Assembly (NCBI GenBank): GCA_046327745.1
Contig: JAXLXV010000022.1
Span: forward strand, 1-64,000
Length of the DNA: 64,000 bases
Reading direction: 5' to 3'
Origin: JABAQJ01 sp046327745
GTDB lineage: Bacteria; Gemmatimonadota; Gemmatimonadetes; Gemmatimonadales; Gemmatimonadaceae
Of the stretch, positions 36,639-46,513 are shown one piece after another. The stretch's first letter is position 1. The number at the start of each line of letters is the position of its first letter. The notes under the pieces are model-generated. The model saw only the letters and a program-made list of their open reading frames with translations, searched no databases and was not told the DNA's origin. Made by a program: the position numbers and the translations under genes.

Positions 36639-39137
36639 ATGGCCGCTTCACGCGCGTTCGCCCTTCCGCTGCGGTATGCGTGGCGCTCCCTCCGTCGCGC
36701 CCCTGTCTTCACCACCACGGCTACACTGACGCTCGCACTAGGCGTCGGAGCCACGACGGCCATTTTCAGTGTGGTGAACGCGGTGCTGTTGCGTCCGCTG
36801 CCGTACGAAGGTGCCGACCGCCTGGTTGCCATCGGTCATTCGGCGCCCGGTGTGAAATTGGCGGAACTGGGACACTCGTTAGGGACGTACTTCACATACC
36901 GAAAGTTGGCCACGGCATTCGAAGAAGTCGGTTTGTACAAAGGGGCCTCCGCGTCATTGGCGGATCCCACCGGCAGCTCGGAGCCGGAGCGGCTGCAGGT
37001 CACCTACATCACACCATCCGTCCTTCCCGCGCTCCGTCTTTCGCCGCAGCGCGGACGCCGCTTCCAGGAAGACGAGGCAATCCCAGGGAGCGCGCCGGTG
37101 GTGCTGCTTTCCGACGAATTCTGGCGGCGGCGCTTTGGCTCGGATCCAAGCATTTTGGGCAAGACTGTCCAACTCGATGGTCGTGCCACCGAAGTCGTCG
37201 GCATCATGCCGCCGTCGTTTCATTTCCCTGACGCAAAGACCGAGGCGTGGCTGCCGTTGCGGCTGAACCCGGCACAGGTACAGGCCGGCGGATTCGACTA
37301 CAGCGGGATCGGTCGCCTGCGGGCGGGAGCCAGCGTGGCAACAGGTCTGGCAGACATCAAGCAAGCGTTCCGTAGACTGCCGGAGCTCTATCCGACCCTA
37401 GCTCCAGGCATGGCGATGTCTGCCGTGATCGAGAACGCCAGGATCGAACCCACCGTGGTTCCTCTTCGAGACGTGGTTATCGGCGCGTTCGGTCCCGTGC
37501 TGTGGGTGGTGGCGGCGACGGCTGGCTTGGTGTTGCTGGTTGCCTGTGCCAACATTGCCAACCTGCTGTTGGTACGAGCGGAGGGGCGGCAAAAGGAATT
37601 GACGGTGCGGGCTGCGTTAGGCGCCGGTCAGGGGAGGGTGCTCGCACATTTCTTCGCAGAAGGGGTGGTGCTGGCGGTGTTAGGCGGAGTCGTAGGCGCC
37701 GTGCTCGCCAAGGTTGGCGTGCGGCTGCTGGTGCAGTATGGGCCCGCCGGTCTCCCCCGCCTTCACGAGGTGCATGTTGACCTGACGGCATTGGCCTTCG
37801 CCGCCGTGGCGTCCGTCGTGGCAGCGTTGTTGGCAACGCTCTTCCCGGCGCTCCGTCAAGGGAAGCTGAACCTCGGCTCCATGCTTCGCGAAGGTGGGCG
37901 ATCTGGAACAGCGGGGCGGCACCGCCAACGTTTGCGCGGCGTGCTGGTGGCGGCGCAGGTCGCGATGGCATTGGTGCTGTTGAGTGCATCGGGGTTGTTG
38001 GCGCGCAGCGTGCTGCGACTGCGCGCGGTACGTCCCGGCTTCGATGCGTCGAACGTCCTGACCTTACGCGTCGATCTTCCCAACGTCGCGTACCCCAAGC
38101 CGTCCGATGCCGTTCGCTTCTATACACAGTTGGTCGAGCGCGTGTCCTCACTGCCCGGCGTGCGCGGGGTGAGCGTCACGTCGAAGGCACCCCTGTTGGT
38201 GGAAGGCTCGAATCTGAATCCCGTCTCGCGGGAAGATCGCCCACCGGGACCTAACGAGCTTCCCCCGCTGGCGACCTTTATTCGCGCCAGCAACACCTAC
38301 TTCCAGACGATGGGCATCCCGCTGGTCGCCGGTCGTTCGTTCAGCGGAATGACCGACGCGCAATCGCCGTTCGAGGTGATCATCAGTCGAAAGTTGGCGA
38401 AGGAGCAGTGGGGGGATTCCAGCGGAGCGGCCGCCATTGGCGCTCGCGTGAAAGCCCTGACGGGCACGATCTACACCGTAATCGGAGTGGCCGAGACGGT
38501 GCTCGATAGCTCGCTCGCTGCGCCGCCCACGGCGCAGGTCTACTTCCCGGTCGTGCCAGCGGCGGACACCGGCGCCGACAATGACCTGATTGGGGTTGGT
38601 GAAATGAGCCTCGTGGTCCGCACCACGGGTGATCCTACGGTCATCACCCCCGCGGTGCGACGTGAAATCGCCGCCCTCGACCGCACATTGCCAGTGTTCA
38701 ATCTCCGAGCCATGAACGACGTGGTGGCCAGCTCGTTTGCTCGCCTCTCGTTTACGCTCATGGTCCTGGCCGTCGCCGCAGGTGCGACGCTTTTCCTCGG
38801 GGCCGTTGGTCTTTACGGCGTCATCGCCTATGTCGTGAGCCTTCGCACCAAGGAGATCGGGGTCCGGATCGCGTTAGGCGCCCCACCCCAGGCGGTCGGC
38901 CGGTTGATTGCCCGCCAAGGCGTGGTGTTGGCGGCCGCGGGGGCGGGGGTGGGCCTCCTCATTTTCGCCATGTTGGCTCGCCTGCTGAGGTCGTTCCTGT
39001 TCGAGGTGAGTCCAGCTGACCCCTTGACACTCGCCGCCGTGACGAGCCTCCTCATCCTGGTTGCCGCTGGGGCGAGCTGGTTCCCGGCTCGAAGGGCTGC
39101 ACGCATCGACCCGGTCGAGGCCATGCGCGCAGAATAG
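36639..39137 (+). CDS. ADOP-type ABC permease (MacB/FtsX-like), orphan
   Basis: Duplicated permease of 832 residues that starts almost directly at TM1 (TLALGVGATTAIFSVVNAVL); the acidic cytosolic leader of the PadR-linked paralogue is missing, so it belongs to a short-leader subgroup. Periplasmic domain 1 (residues about 45-270), three TM segments (NIANLLLVRAEGRQKE near 310), a second periplasmic domain and the last three TM segments with SLRTKEIGVRIALGA follow. No ATPase or PadR gene is adjacent. A strong terminator starts 12 bp after the stop. Confidence 0.9.
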   Translation: MAASRAFALPLRYAWRSLRRAPVFTTTATLTLALGVGATTAIFSVVNAVLLRPLPYEGADRLVAIGHSAPGVKLAELGHSLGTYFTYRKLATAFEEVGLYKGASASLADPTGSSEPERLQVTYITPSVLPALRLSPQRGRRFQEDEAIPGSAPVVLLSDEFWRRRFGSDPSILGKTVQLDGRATEVVGIMPPSFHFPDAKTEAWLPLRLNPAQVQAGGFDYSGIGRLRAGASVATGLADIKQAFRRLPELYPTLAPGMAMSAVIENARIEPTVVPLRDVVIGAFGPVLWVVAATAGLVLLVACANIANLLLVRAEGRQKELTVRAALGAGQGRVLAHFFAEGVVLAVLGGVVGAVLAKVGVRLLVQYGPAGLPRLHEVHVDLTALAFAAVASVVAALLATLFPALRQGKLNLGSMLREGGRSGTAGRHRQRLRGVLVAAQVAMALVLLSASGLLARSVLRLRAVRPGFDASNVLTLRVDLPNVAYPKPSDAVRFYTQLVERVSSLPGVRGVSVTSKAPLLVEGSNLNPVSREDRPPGPNELPPLATFIRASNTYFQTMGIPLVAGRSFSGMTDAQSPFEVIISRKLAKEQWGDSSGAAAIGARVKALTGTIYTVIGVAETVLDSSLAAPPTAQVYFPVVPAADTGADNDLIGVGEMSLVVRTTGDPTVITPAVRREIAALDRTLPVFNLRAMNDVVASSFARLSFTLMVLAVAAGATLFLGAVGLYGVIAYVVSLRTKEIGVRIALGAPPQAVGRLIARQGVVLAAAGAGVGLLIFAMLARLLRSFLFEVSPADPLTLAAVTSLLILVAAGASWFPARRAARIDPVEAMRAE

Positions 39138-39148
39138 ACCGACCTAGG

Positions 39149-39180
39149 CGTTGGCCGCCCTTGGGCGGCCAACGTTTTTT
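39149..39180 (+). terminator. Strong rho-independent terminator between two ADOP genes
   Basis: CGTTGGCCGCCC (39149-39160) and GGGCGGCCAACG (39163-39174) form a 12-bp perfect stem with a very tight loop (effectively 11 bp around CTTG), followed by TTTTTT. Confidence 0.92.
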
Positions 39181-39190
39181 GGGGAAGCGG

Positions 39191-41710
39191 ATGTCCAAGG
39201 CCATGGTTCCCGAACCCAGAGGTATGATGATTCGCATGGACACCCTGCGGCAGGACGTCGGCTATGCAATTCGCGGCCTGCGACGTTCCCCTGCCTTCAC
39301 GATCACCGTGATCGTGACCCTTGGCCTCGGTATCGGGGCCAATACGGCGATTTTCGGGATTGTAGACCGTCTGATGCTGCGTCCCTTTCCGGGCCTACGC
39401 GATCCGCAGTCAGTCCATAGAGTCTACGTGCAGTCTACGTATCGCGACCGTCGCTTCACGTCAGGCGTGAGCGAATACACCCGATACCTCGACTTTCAGC
39501 GCAGCACGCGATCGTTCACACAGGTCGCCGGTTTTGCCACGTCGAATCTCGCGGTCGGGCAGGGTAGCGACGCCCGGGAACTACCGGTCGGGATGGTGAG
39601 CGCGACGTTCTTCTCGTTCTTCGACGTCGTGCCGGCGCGCGGCCGCTTCTTCGTCGCCGCTGAGGATACCACGCCGGTGGGAGCGCCAGTCTCCGTGGTG
39701 AGCTACGAGTACTGGCAGACCGCTTACGGCGGTCGCGACGTGATCGGCCAACCATTGCGCGTGTGGAATGTCCTAACGACGATCGTTGGCGTGGCACCGC
39801 GGGGCTTCGTCGGCATCTTCGACGCCAATCCACCGGCCGTTTACATCCCCATCACAACGTACGCGGGGAACAACTCGTCACCCGAGGACCGCGCCAACTA
39901 CTTCACGAGGTACAACTGGGGCTGGATGAACATGATGGTGCGCCGGAAGCCGGGGGTCACGGTCCAAGCCGCGAACGCCGACCTGACGAACGCTGCCATC
40001 CAGAGTTGGGACGCCATGGTGGCGCAAGAGTCGGACAACACACCCACGGCGATCGCTCGTCCGCAGGCCATGCTGGGCTCACTGAAGTTGGCAGCTGGCC
40101 CAGATCCGAGTGTGGAAGCGCGCACCGTCCGTTGGGTTTCCGCCATCGCACTGATCGTCCTGCTCATCGCCTGTTCGAATGTGGCCAACCTGTTCCTCGC
40201 CCGCGCCCTGCGGCGGCGACGAGAAACCGCCGTGCGTATCGCGTTAGGCGGCGGGCGCCTCCGGCTCATGCTGCAATGGTTCACGGAGTCACTGGTGCTC
40301 TCGCTGCTGGGATGCGTGGTCGCGGTCGTCATCGCGGAATGGGGAGGAGCCGCCCTGCGCCAGTTGTTCGTGGGTACCGGTGCACCAATTCCCGTGGCGA
40401 CCGACTGGCGGACGCTGGGCATGTCCAGCCTCTTGGCCATCGCGGCCGCGCTGATCACGGGACTGGCGCCGGTGCTGGTCGCTGGTCGCTGGGGCGTGGC
40501 GGCGGCGCTCAAGGCGGGTGTTCGCGAAGGCACGCACCAACGATCCACCCTGCGCACGGGCCTTGTGCTGTTTCAGGTCACACTCTCGGTCATGCTGCTG
40601 GTTGGCGCCGGTCTGTTCGTTCGGTCGTTTGAACACGTCCAGACCCTGCGCCTTGGGTATGATTTCGACCAGACGGTACTCGTCAGCCGCAACCTTCGTG
40701 GCCAATCGCTGACCGACAGCCAGGCCGTGGTGCTTCAGCAACGCATGGTGGCCGCTGCGCAGGCCCAACCCAACGTGGAGTATGCCAGTGTCGCGAGCAG
40801 TATCCCGTTCTGGAGTACCTCATCCACGGACCTGCACGTCGCAGGAATCGACTCCGTGGAGCGCCTGGGTCGGTTCACATACCAGACGGCCTCCGCCGAC
40901 TACTTCCAGGCGATGGGAACACGCATCGTGCGGGGACGAGGTTTTGACGTCCGCGATCGCGCCGGTGCCGAACGCGTAGCGGTCGTCAGCCAGGCCATGG
41001 CCTCCCTGCTCTGGCCGACCACCGATGCCATTGGGCAGCAGATGCGGGTTGGTGGTGACAAGCTGGCGTTCACCGTTGTCGGCATCGCCGAAAACGCCGT
41101 TCAGAACGAGCTGACGGGCGAGGATAAGCGTCTGCGCTATTACTTGCCGTTAGAGTAGTATCGGCCAGAGCGTGGCTTCTATCTCATTGCGCGCGTCAAG
41201 GGAGATCCGGCGCAAGCCACCGAGGCGCTGCGACGGGCCATTCAACCGGTCATGCCCGGCGACGCGTACGTCACGGCCCGTCCGCTGTCGGAGCTGGTAG
41301 AAACCAAGCAGCGTGCGTGGCGTTTCGGGGCAACGATGTTCCTCGCCTTTGGCGTCCTTGCCTTGCTGGTCGCCGCCATCGGATTGCATGGCGTCATCGG
41401 CTACGATGTCGCGCAGCGCATGCACGAACTCGGAGTGCGCGTCGCCCTTGGAGCGCAATCGGGTCACCTGTTGCGGCTGGTGATGCGTCAGGGGCTGAGT
41501 GTCACCCTGGCCGGTGTGGTGCTTGGCGCGGTGGGGGCATTCACCTTTGGCGGCCAGCTCCAACCGCTGCTCTTCGAGCAGTCTGCCAGGGACCCATGGA
41601 TCTTTGGCATCGTGGCAGCGGCTCTCTTGGTGGCTGCTTCCCTGGCGACGGTGGTGCCGGCGCGACGGGCGTCACACGCCGATCCGAACAGCGCACTCCG
41701 CAGCGACTGA
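39191..41710 (+). pseudogene. ADOP-type permease interrupted by an in-frame amber codon
   Basis: The first part (to 41155) encodes a normal ADOP permease from TM1 (VTLGLGIGANTAIFGIVD) through the second periplasmic domain, ending YYLPLE. A single TAG follows at 41156-41158. Reading continues in the same frame without a shift as YRPERGFYLIARVKGDP and on through the last three TM segments (RMHELGVRVALGAQ, VPARRASHADPNSALRSD) to TGA 41708-41710. TAG is one transition from CAG (Gln), which would suit the context. The truncated product would lack the final FtsX unit. The start is uncertain: ATG at 39191, 39224, 39227 or 39236. Confidence 0.88.
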
Positions 41711-41737
41711 GTTGACCGCGAACCACGCGGCTCGCGC

Positions 41738-41768
41738 ACAGCTGGGGGCCTAACGAGCCCTCAGCTGT
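41738..41768. terminator. Convergent terminator-like hairpin with GCCTAAC entering its loop
   Basis: ACAGCTGGGGGC (41738-41749) pairs with GCCCTCAGCTGT (41757-41768), 12 bp with one G-T pair, around a 7-nt loop. It lies between the convergent ADOP pseudogene and the DUF5107 gene and contains the DUF5107 stop codon. There is no T-tract, so strength is uncertain. Confidence 0.5.
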
Positions 41769-44700
41769 CGATGCCAGGCGAGCAGCACTCGGCCGTCGGG
41801 ATCGCGTCCTAACTGCTGTTCGTCCCACCCCGCGATTCTTGCTTGTCCCTGTAGCTGCCCCGCAGCCGCACTTGGAAGCAGATCCGCCGATGTGCCGCGC
41901 CTGACCGTCGAACTGGCGAGCCCGGTCCAGAGCGCCGTCGCCTTCGCTTTTTCGCCGCTCCGCGCGAAGATATCCGCCTGCAGCCAGTCCTCCACACGCT
42001 CGTCGACGTCCGCGGCGTACGGCTTTCCCTCACCGAGACGCTCGGGCCACTCACGGGCGGCCGCCACAAGCAGGCTGGCCTTGCGCCACTGGCGCTTTTG
42101 CACGGCCTCGATCGCCAGCATGAGTTTGGCCTGACGGTACATCGCATGCGCCTCGGCGGCCCCTTCGTGGGGCAACACCTGCAGCGTCGAGAGTACGGCG
42201 TCGGCTGCTGGGTACTGAGATCCCGCCAGGAGCGCCTTGGCGAGGGTCAGGCCAAGAAGATAGGAGGCAGGGAATCGCGACACGCCCCGCTGGGCCACCA
42301 CAATCGCGCCCGCCGTATCGCCGTGCGACAGCAGATGTTCTGCGAGTAGTTTCGGATACCGCCACGCCGTCGAGTCCATGCGAAAGGCGCGTGTCAGGTC
42401 CTGACGTACCTCACGCTCGCTTCGTCCGGGGAACGCGGCACGGGCCGCGTACGCAGGTGCATAGTCTGGCTCGTCACCCAACGCCTCCCACAAGGCGCGC
42501 GAGGCATCCACTCGTCCCAAGGTCCACAGCTCGAGGGCGAGGTAGTAGCGCGCCTTCCAATGATTCGTCAGCTGCACCGCTTGTTGCAGGGCGGGGAGCA
42601 ATTCGGGACGAAAGGGGAAGACGAGTCGGGGAGAAAGTCGGTTGGCTTGGTCGCGGAGCGCACGGGCCGCCGGCCCGTCTGGTTCGTCGAGGAGCTGGGC
42701 CCGCCAATAGAGCGCTTCTGGCTGTGCACCGAGTGACTCCAGCAGCTGCTGGGCGACGTCGATCTCACCGACGTCGACGTACCACGCCGTCAGGTCCAAT
42801 ACCGACTGCTCAGGTAGTTCGCTGCGTACGTCGCGAACGATGGAGCGGGCGGCGCTCGTGTCGCCCGACAGTAGCCGACGTTCCAGGCGCGCCTGCCAGC
42901 TGAGTGGATCCGCGCGATCGAGCTGCTCCAGGAGAGATTCCCCCGCCTTCCGGTCACCCCGCCGACGGGCCGCCACCAACGCCACGCCTAGAGCGTCAAG
43001 GTTGGCCTCGTCGGCCGCTAACGCCTTGGAAGCAAATGATTGCGCGGCGCTGGTCTGTCCTTCGGCGAGCGACAGCCGACCCAACTCAGTCCACGCCGCC
43101 CCGCGGTACTCCGGCGAGAGGGCCGCCAGCTCAAATCCATCCTTGGCATCGGCCAGTCGCCCCAGCCGGCGGTTGGCGAGTCCATAGTAGTAGTTGGCTC
43201 CGGGGTCGTAGGTGTCGATCGCCAGGACCGTAGCGGCCCGCTGGCGCGCCTGCTCGTACAACGCCGCCCGGTAGTCGATCATGGCGCGATCGACCAACGC
43301 CGGTGAGAAGAGCGGATCCCGCGCCAGGGCACTGTCCAGGAACACGCGCGCCGAGTCATACTCCCGTTGGCGAATCCACTCCTTGCCACGCACATAGTAG
43401 CCGTACGCGGACTGCCAGTTGAAACTGGCGGGACTGTCGAGCGGGCGCGCCAGCGCTCCGGTCTGTCGGTTCAGGTCGTATCGCAACAGCCCATCGCCGA
43501 GGACAAGGTGCAAGGAGTCAGGGGAGGCGCTGCCGACCGATACCGTGTCGACGAACAGCTCGAGCGTACCACGGTTGACATAACGACGGGCGATCACACG
43601 CTCGCCGTCAAGGATCCGCAGTGTATCAGCGACGGGTCGAGTGGGTGAGAAGGCTAACGCCAGTGTGTTGCCGCGAAGTGTCGCATTCAACGCGCCAACC
43701 AACCCAGCGGCCACCATTCCCTTCGTACCGGCCACCGGATACCAGTACTCGGTCCAGCGATCAACGGTGTGTGGTGCGAATCCGCGGTGCTTGAACGGCG
43801 TGAATGTGCTCTGTTCGGCGGACTGATTGAACAGTCGACCCGATTGCACCTCGGAGTATTGTCCGTCGACGTCCGTGAGCAACGACTCCCAGATCATGCC
43901 TTGGCGCGACAGTCCCCAGATCCAGATCTTCTTGCCAGCCTTTTCGTCGCGCGGTGCATAACGGACCATGCCAAAGTCGGCGTCGTGCCAGTACGCGCCA
44001 AAGAAATCGGTCGCCTGTCCGAACACGTGGTACGACTTGTACCCGCCGAAATCGTTGTGATTGTACCACGAGAGATCACGCCCGTCAGCAGCAATCGGCC
44101 ATGAACCGTGCTCACCGGCGTGTCCCAGGTAGCTCGTGCCGGGATAGACGTACTGCAGGTTCCCCTTGACGGGGATGCCGACATTCATCCACGTGTAGTA
44201 CGGTTGCTCAATGGAAGACGCGTTGTACCAAAAGGACGTGGTGCTGAAGGTCGCATCCTGTGCACCGAGTCGCACCTCCAGGCGCCACGGCGTCCGGGTC
44301 AGCAGATCCAGCGCCCCAATGATGCAGCTGACGCTACCATCGGCATTGGTGCGCGTGACATAGTCGACGGGCGTCGCCACGTTCGGCGTGTGGCCGATGA
44401 TCCCGTAGTTCGCCTCGATGCCGCCGCTGGTCCACGGACCACGCATGGCAACATCGCGAAACTTCACGGCCTGGTTGAAGTAGATGAACGACCGGTTGGT
44501 GCGCTTGTCGACCGCGTTCCAGATCTTTCCTCCGACCTCGGGCAGGATCATCACCCGCAGATAGTCGTTCTCCAGCTCCACCACCTTCCAGGAACGGGGT
44601 TGGGAGGTGTGCGCGAAGCCGTCAAATCGGAAATACGGGTAGATCCTCCCGACTACCGGGATCGGATTGGGATCGCCAAAGGGATAGGTCGGAAACGTTC

Positions 44701-44803
44701 GCGCGTATTCACGGACGGTGGCGCGGCCGCTCTGGCCTGGAAGCTCCGCGGCAGTGAACACCAACGCCAGGAGGAGAACCGCGACGGGCAATCGTGTGGA
44801 CAT
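41750..44803 (-). CDS. Exported DUF5107-TPR protein
   Basis: Large exported protein of 1017 residues. A signal peptide ends near ELPG before QSGRA. Residues about 50-400 form DUF5107, a galactose-mutarotase-like beta-sandwich (RVMILPEVGGKIWNAVDKRT, GGIEANYGIIGHTP, TWMNVGIPVKG, WIWGLSRQGMIWESLLT). Residues about 450-1000 are TPR-like helical repeats (ARDPLFSPALVDRAMIDYRAALYEQARQRA, DPGANYYYGLANRRLGRLADA). The beta domain suggests sugar or glycan recognition and the repeats a scaffold. Family function is not established. GCCTAAC motifs lie just before its start (44808) and at its stop (41748). Confidence 0.87.
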   Translation of the reverse strand: MSTRLPVAVLLLALVFTAAELPGQSGRATVREYARTFPTYPFGDPNPIPVVGRIYPYFRFDGFAHTSQPRSWKVVELENDYLRVMILPEVGGKIWNAVDKRTNRSFIYFNQAVKFRDVAMRGPWTSGGIEANYGIIGHTPNVATPVDYVTRTNADGSVSCIIGALDLLTRTPWRLEVRLGAQDATFSTTSFWYNASSIEQPYYTWMNVGIPVKGNLQYVYPGTSYLGHAGEHGSWPIAADGRDLSWYNHNDFGGYKSYHVFGQATDFFGAYWHDADFGMVRYAPRDEKAGKKIWIWGLSRQGMIWESLLTDVDGQYSEVQSGRLFNQSAEQSTFTPFKHRGFAPHTVDRWTEYWYPVAGTKGMVAAGLVGALNATLRGNTLALAFSPTRPVADTLRILDGERVIARRYVNRGTLELFVDTVSVGSASPDSLHLVLGDGLLRYDLNRQTGALARPLDSPASFNWQSAYGYYVRGKEWIRQREYDSARVFLDSALARDPLFSPALVDRAMIDYRAALYEQARQRAATVLAIDTYDPGANYYYGLANRRLGRLADAKDGFELAALSPEYRGAAWTELGRLSLAEGQTSAAQSFASKALAADEANLDALGVALVAARRRGDRKAGESLLEQLDRADPLSWQARLERRLLSGDTSAARSIVRDVRSELPEQSVLDLTAWYVDVGEIDVAQQLLESLGAQPEALYWRAQLLDEPDGPAARALRDQANRLSPRLVFPFRPELLPALQQAVQLTNHWKARYYLALELWTLGRVDASRALWEALGDEPDYAPAYAARAAFPGRSEREVRQDLTRAFRMDSTAWRYPKLLAEHLLSHGDTAGAIVVAQRGVSRFPASYLLGLTLAKALLAGSQYPAADAVLSTLQVLPHEGAAEAHAMYRQAKLMLAIEAVQKRQWRKASLLVAAAREWPERLGEGKPYAADVDERVEDWLQADIFARSGEKAKATALWTGLASSTVRRGTSADLLPSAAAGQLQGQARIAGWDEQQLGRDPDGRVLLAWHRQLRAR

Positions 44804-44881
44804 GGTTGCCTAACAAGCCATCGCGTGGCCCAGCGGCGACGCGACCGTGAGAGTGGAGACGACGGGTAAGGACGCCGCTCG

Positions 44882-44953
44882 CCCACGTGCGATCCACTGA
44901 TCGTGATCGATGACGACGCCGCGCTGCGGGCAAGTGTACGTTCTGCCGCCGTA
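44882..44953 (+). other. Possible remnant of a response-regulator receiver domain
   Basis: This frame reads DPLIVIDDDAALRASVRS, which is like the first beta-strand and acidic triad of a FixJ-type receiver domain, then loses resemblance within about 20 residues. No full receiver or output domain follows. It is in frame with the downstream ICL/PEPM gene but separate from its likely start. Confidence 0.35.
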
Positions 44954-45070
44954 TTGCTCAACGTGGGGGTCAAAGAAAGTCCTGCGGGCCCCATCCCTCT
45001 GGCTTGCCCATGGTACGTCATCTATCCTAGCTCTCGCTCGCTAACCCAACACACTCGGATGGTCCCGCCC

Positions 45071-45901
45071 ATGAGCTCACACCCCAGTGCTGCCGCCCGC
45101 GTCCAACGCTTTCATGAGCTTCATCAATCCGGGTGCTTCGTCATACCGAATCCATGGGATGTCGGCAGCGCGCGGCTTCTTGCACAACTCGGCTTTCAAG
45201 CCCTCGCGACCACCTCGTCCGGATTCGCTTGGACGCTCGGCAGGTGCGACACCCGCGCGACGGTGACAGAAGTGCTTGCCCACATTCGATCACTCGTGGA
45301 GAACGTTCCCGTGCCGGTGAGTGTGGACTTCGAAGGTGGGTACGCCATCCAACCAGATGGCGTGGCGCGCAATGTCTCGTTGGCAGTGGAGACGGGCGTC
45401 GCCGGCCTTTCCATTGAGGACTCGACCGGAGACGCCGCGAATCCCCTCTTCGAATTTGAGCTGGCCGTGGAGCGAGTCCGGGCTGCGCGACAGGCCATCG
45501 ATCGGTCCGGCACTGGGGTCCTGCTGACGGCGCGATCCGAAGGCTTTCTGGTTGGTCGCCCGGATCTCGCCGAGACCGTCCGTCGCTTGGTTGCCTACTC
45601 CACAGCCGGCGCGGACTGCCTGTATGCTCCGGGGATACGTAGCTCCACTGACATCACCGCGGTCGTGCAGGGCGTTGCTCCCAAACCGGTGAATGTTCTG
45701 GTCGGGAGTGACTTTGCAACGGTCGCGTCACTCACGGCCCTGGGTGTGCGCCGGATCAGCGTCGGCGGCGCACTCGCCCGCGCGGCGTGGACGGGATTTC
45801 TGGCTGCCGCTGACGAGATCCGTCAGCACGGAACCTTCACCAGGTTGGCCGCGTCCACGCCGTTCGCTGAGATCGAGGGAAAGTTCGCGGCGCCCATATA
45901 G
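45071..45901 (+). CDS. Isocitrate lyase/PEP mutase superfamily enzyme
   Basis: TIM-barrel enzyme of 276 residues. IPNPWDVGSARLLAQLGFQALATTSSGFAW, PVSVDFEGGYA, GLSIEDSTG and LLTARSEGFLVG follow the ICL/PEPM order, with Mg2+ and substrate loops visible. Stand-alone proteins of this branch cleave or form C-C or C-P bonds in small oxo-acids (oxaloacetate decarboxylase or 2-methylisocitrate lyase-like); the exact reaction is unknown. ATG 45071 is chosen over earlier in-frame starts because the protein is homologue-like from here. Confidence 0.88.
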   Translation: MSSHPSAAARVQRFHELHQSGCFVIPNPWDVGSARLLAQLGFQALATTSSGFAWTLGRCDTRATVTEVLAHIRSLVENVPVPVSVDFEGGYAIQPDGVARNVSLAVETGVAGLSIEDSTGDAANPLFEFELAVERVRAARQAIDRSGTGVLLTARSEGFLVGRPDLAETVRRLVAYSTAGADCLYAPGIRSSTDITAVVQGVAPKPVNVLVGSDFATVASLTALGVRRISVGGALARAAWTGFLAAADEIRQHGTFTRLAASTPFAEIEGKFAAPI

Positions 45902-45952
45902 TGTGCAGCGCTCCCCCCGCCGCGTCGTTCGCCCGAGCGCTGGTCGTTAGGT

Positions 45953-46513
45953 CTAGCGTCGGTGGCCACCCCCACCAACTCGCCGGCCAATGATGATTGG
46001 ATATCCGTAGCTCGCGCCGTAATACGGCCGGAACCCATACATACCATAGAAGCCGAAGTACCATGGATCATAGAAGGGGTACGGCGGCCCGTAGCCATAT
46101 CCCGATCGTGATCGTGACGTGCTCGACACCTCCAGCGGATTCACGTGCACGGAGGCATTCCCTTGGACCTCCTTGCACGACCGCTTCTCCTTCATCGCTT
46201 TGGCGATCAACTTGCCATCCATCCAGAGTTCCATAGGGTTCTTGGACGATGACGCCAGCTCCACCGATTCCCGGGCATTGAGTGTCAGCTTGGTGTGCTC
46301 GGTGCCCTTTTCCAAGCCATACTCTAGATCAATGGGCTTCGTGCCGTCGTTTCGAATGACAAACCGGTCATCGCAGAGATATCCGAAGGTGATCTGCGCT
46401 GCGTCTGCAATCGGTGTTCGAGACACCTCGGTGATCTGTGCGCTCAATCGCGCCGCCGAGGTGCTGAGGACGGCGACTGCGGCGACCACGGGCAGCTTCA
46501 AGGTTCGTTTCAT
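45953..46513 (-). CDS. Exported protein with Gly/Tyr/Arg-rich tail
   Basis: Protein of 186 residues with a signal peptide ending RLSA before QITEV. The first domain (about 30-125) is beta-rich with two cysteines (YLCDDRF and RSCKEV), perhaps a disulfide. The last 50 residues are low-complexity, dominated by Gly, Tyr, Pro and Phe, ending in VGGGGHRR. No known family is recognised. GGAG lies upstream of ATG 46513. A surface or self-associating role is possible but unproven. Confidence 0.7.
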   Translation of the reverse strand: MKRTLKLPVVAAVAVLSTSAARLSAQITEVSRTPIADAAQITFGYLCDDRFVIRNDGTKPIDLEYGLEKGTEHTKLTLNARESVELASSSKNPMELWMDGKLIAKAMKEKRSCKEVQGNASVHVNPLEVSSTSRSRSGYGYGPPYPFYDPWYFGFYGMYGFRPYYGASYGYPIIIGRRVGGGGHRR

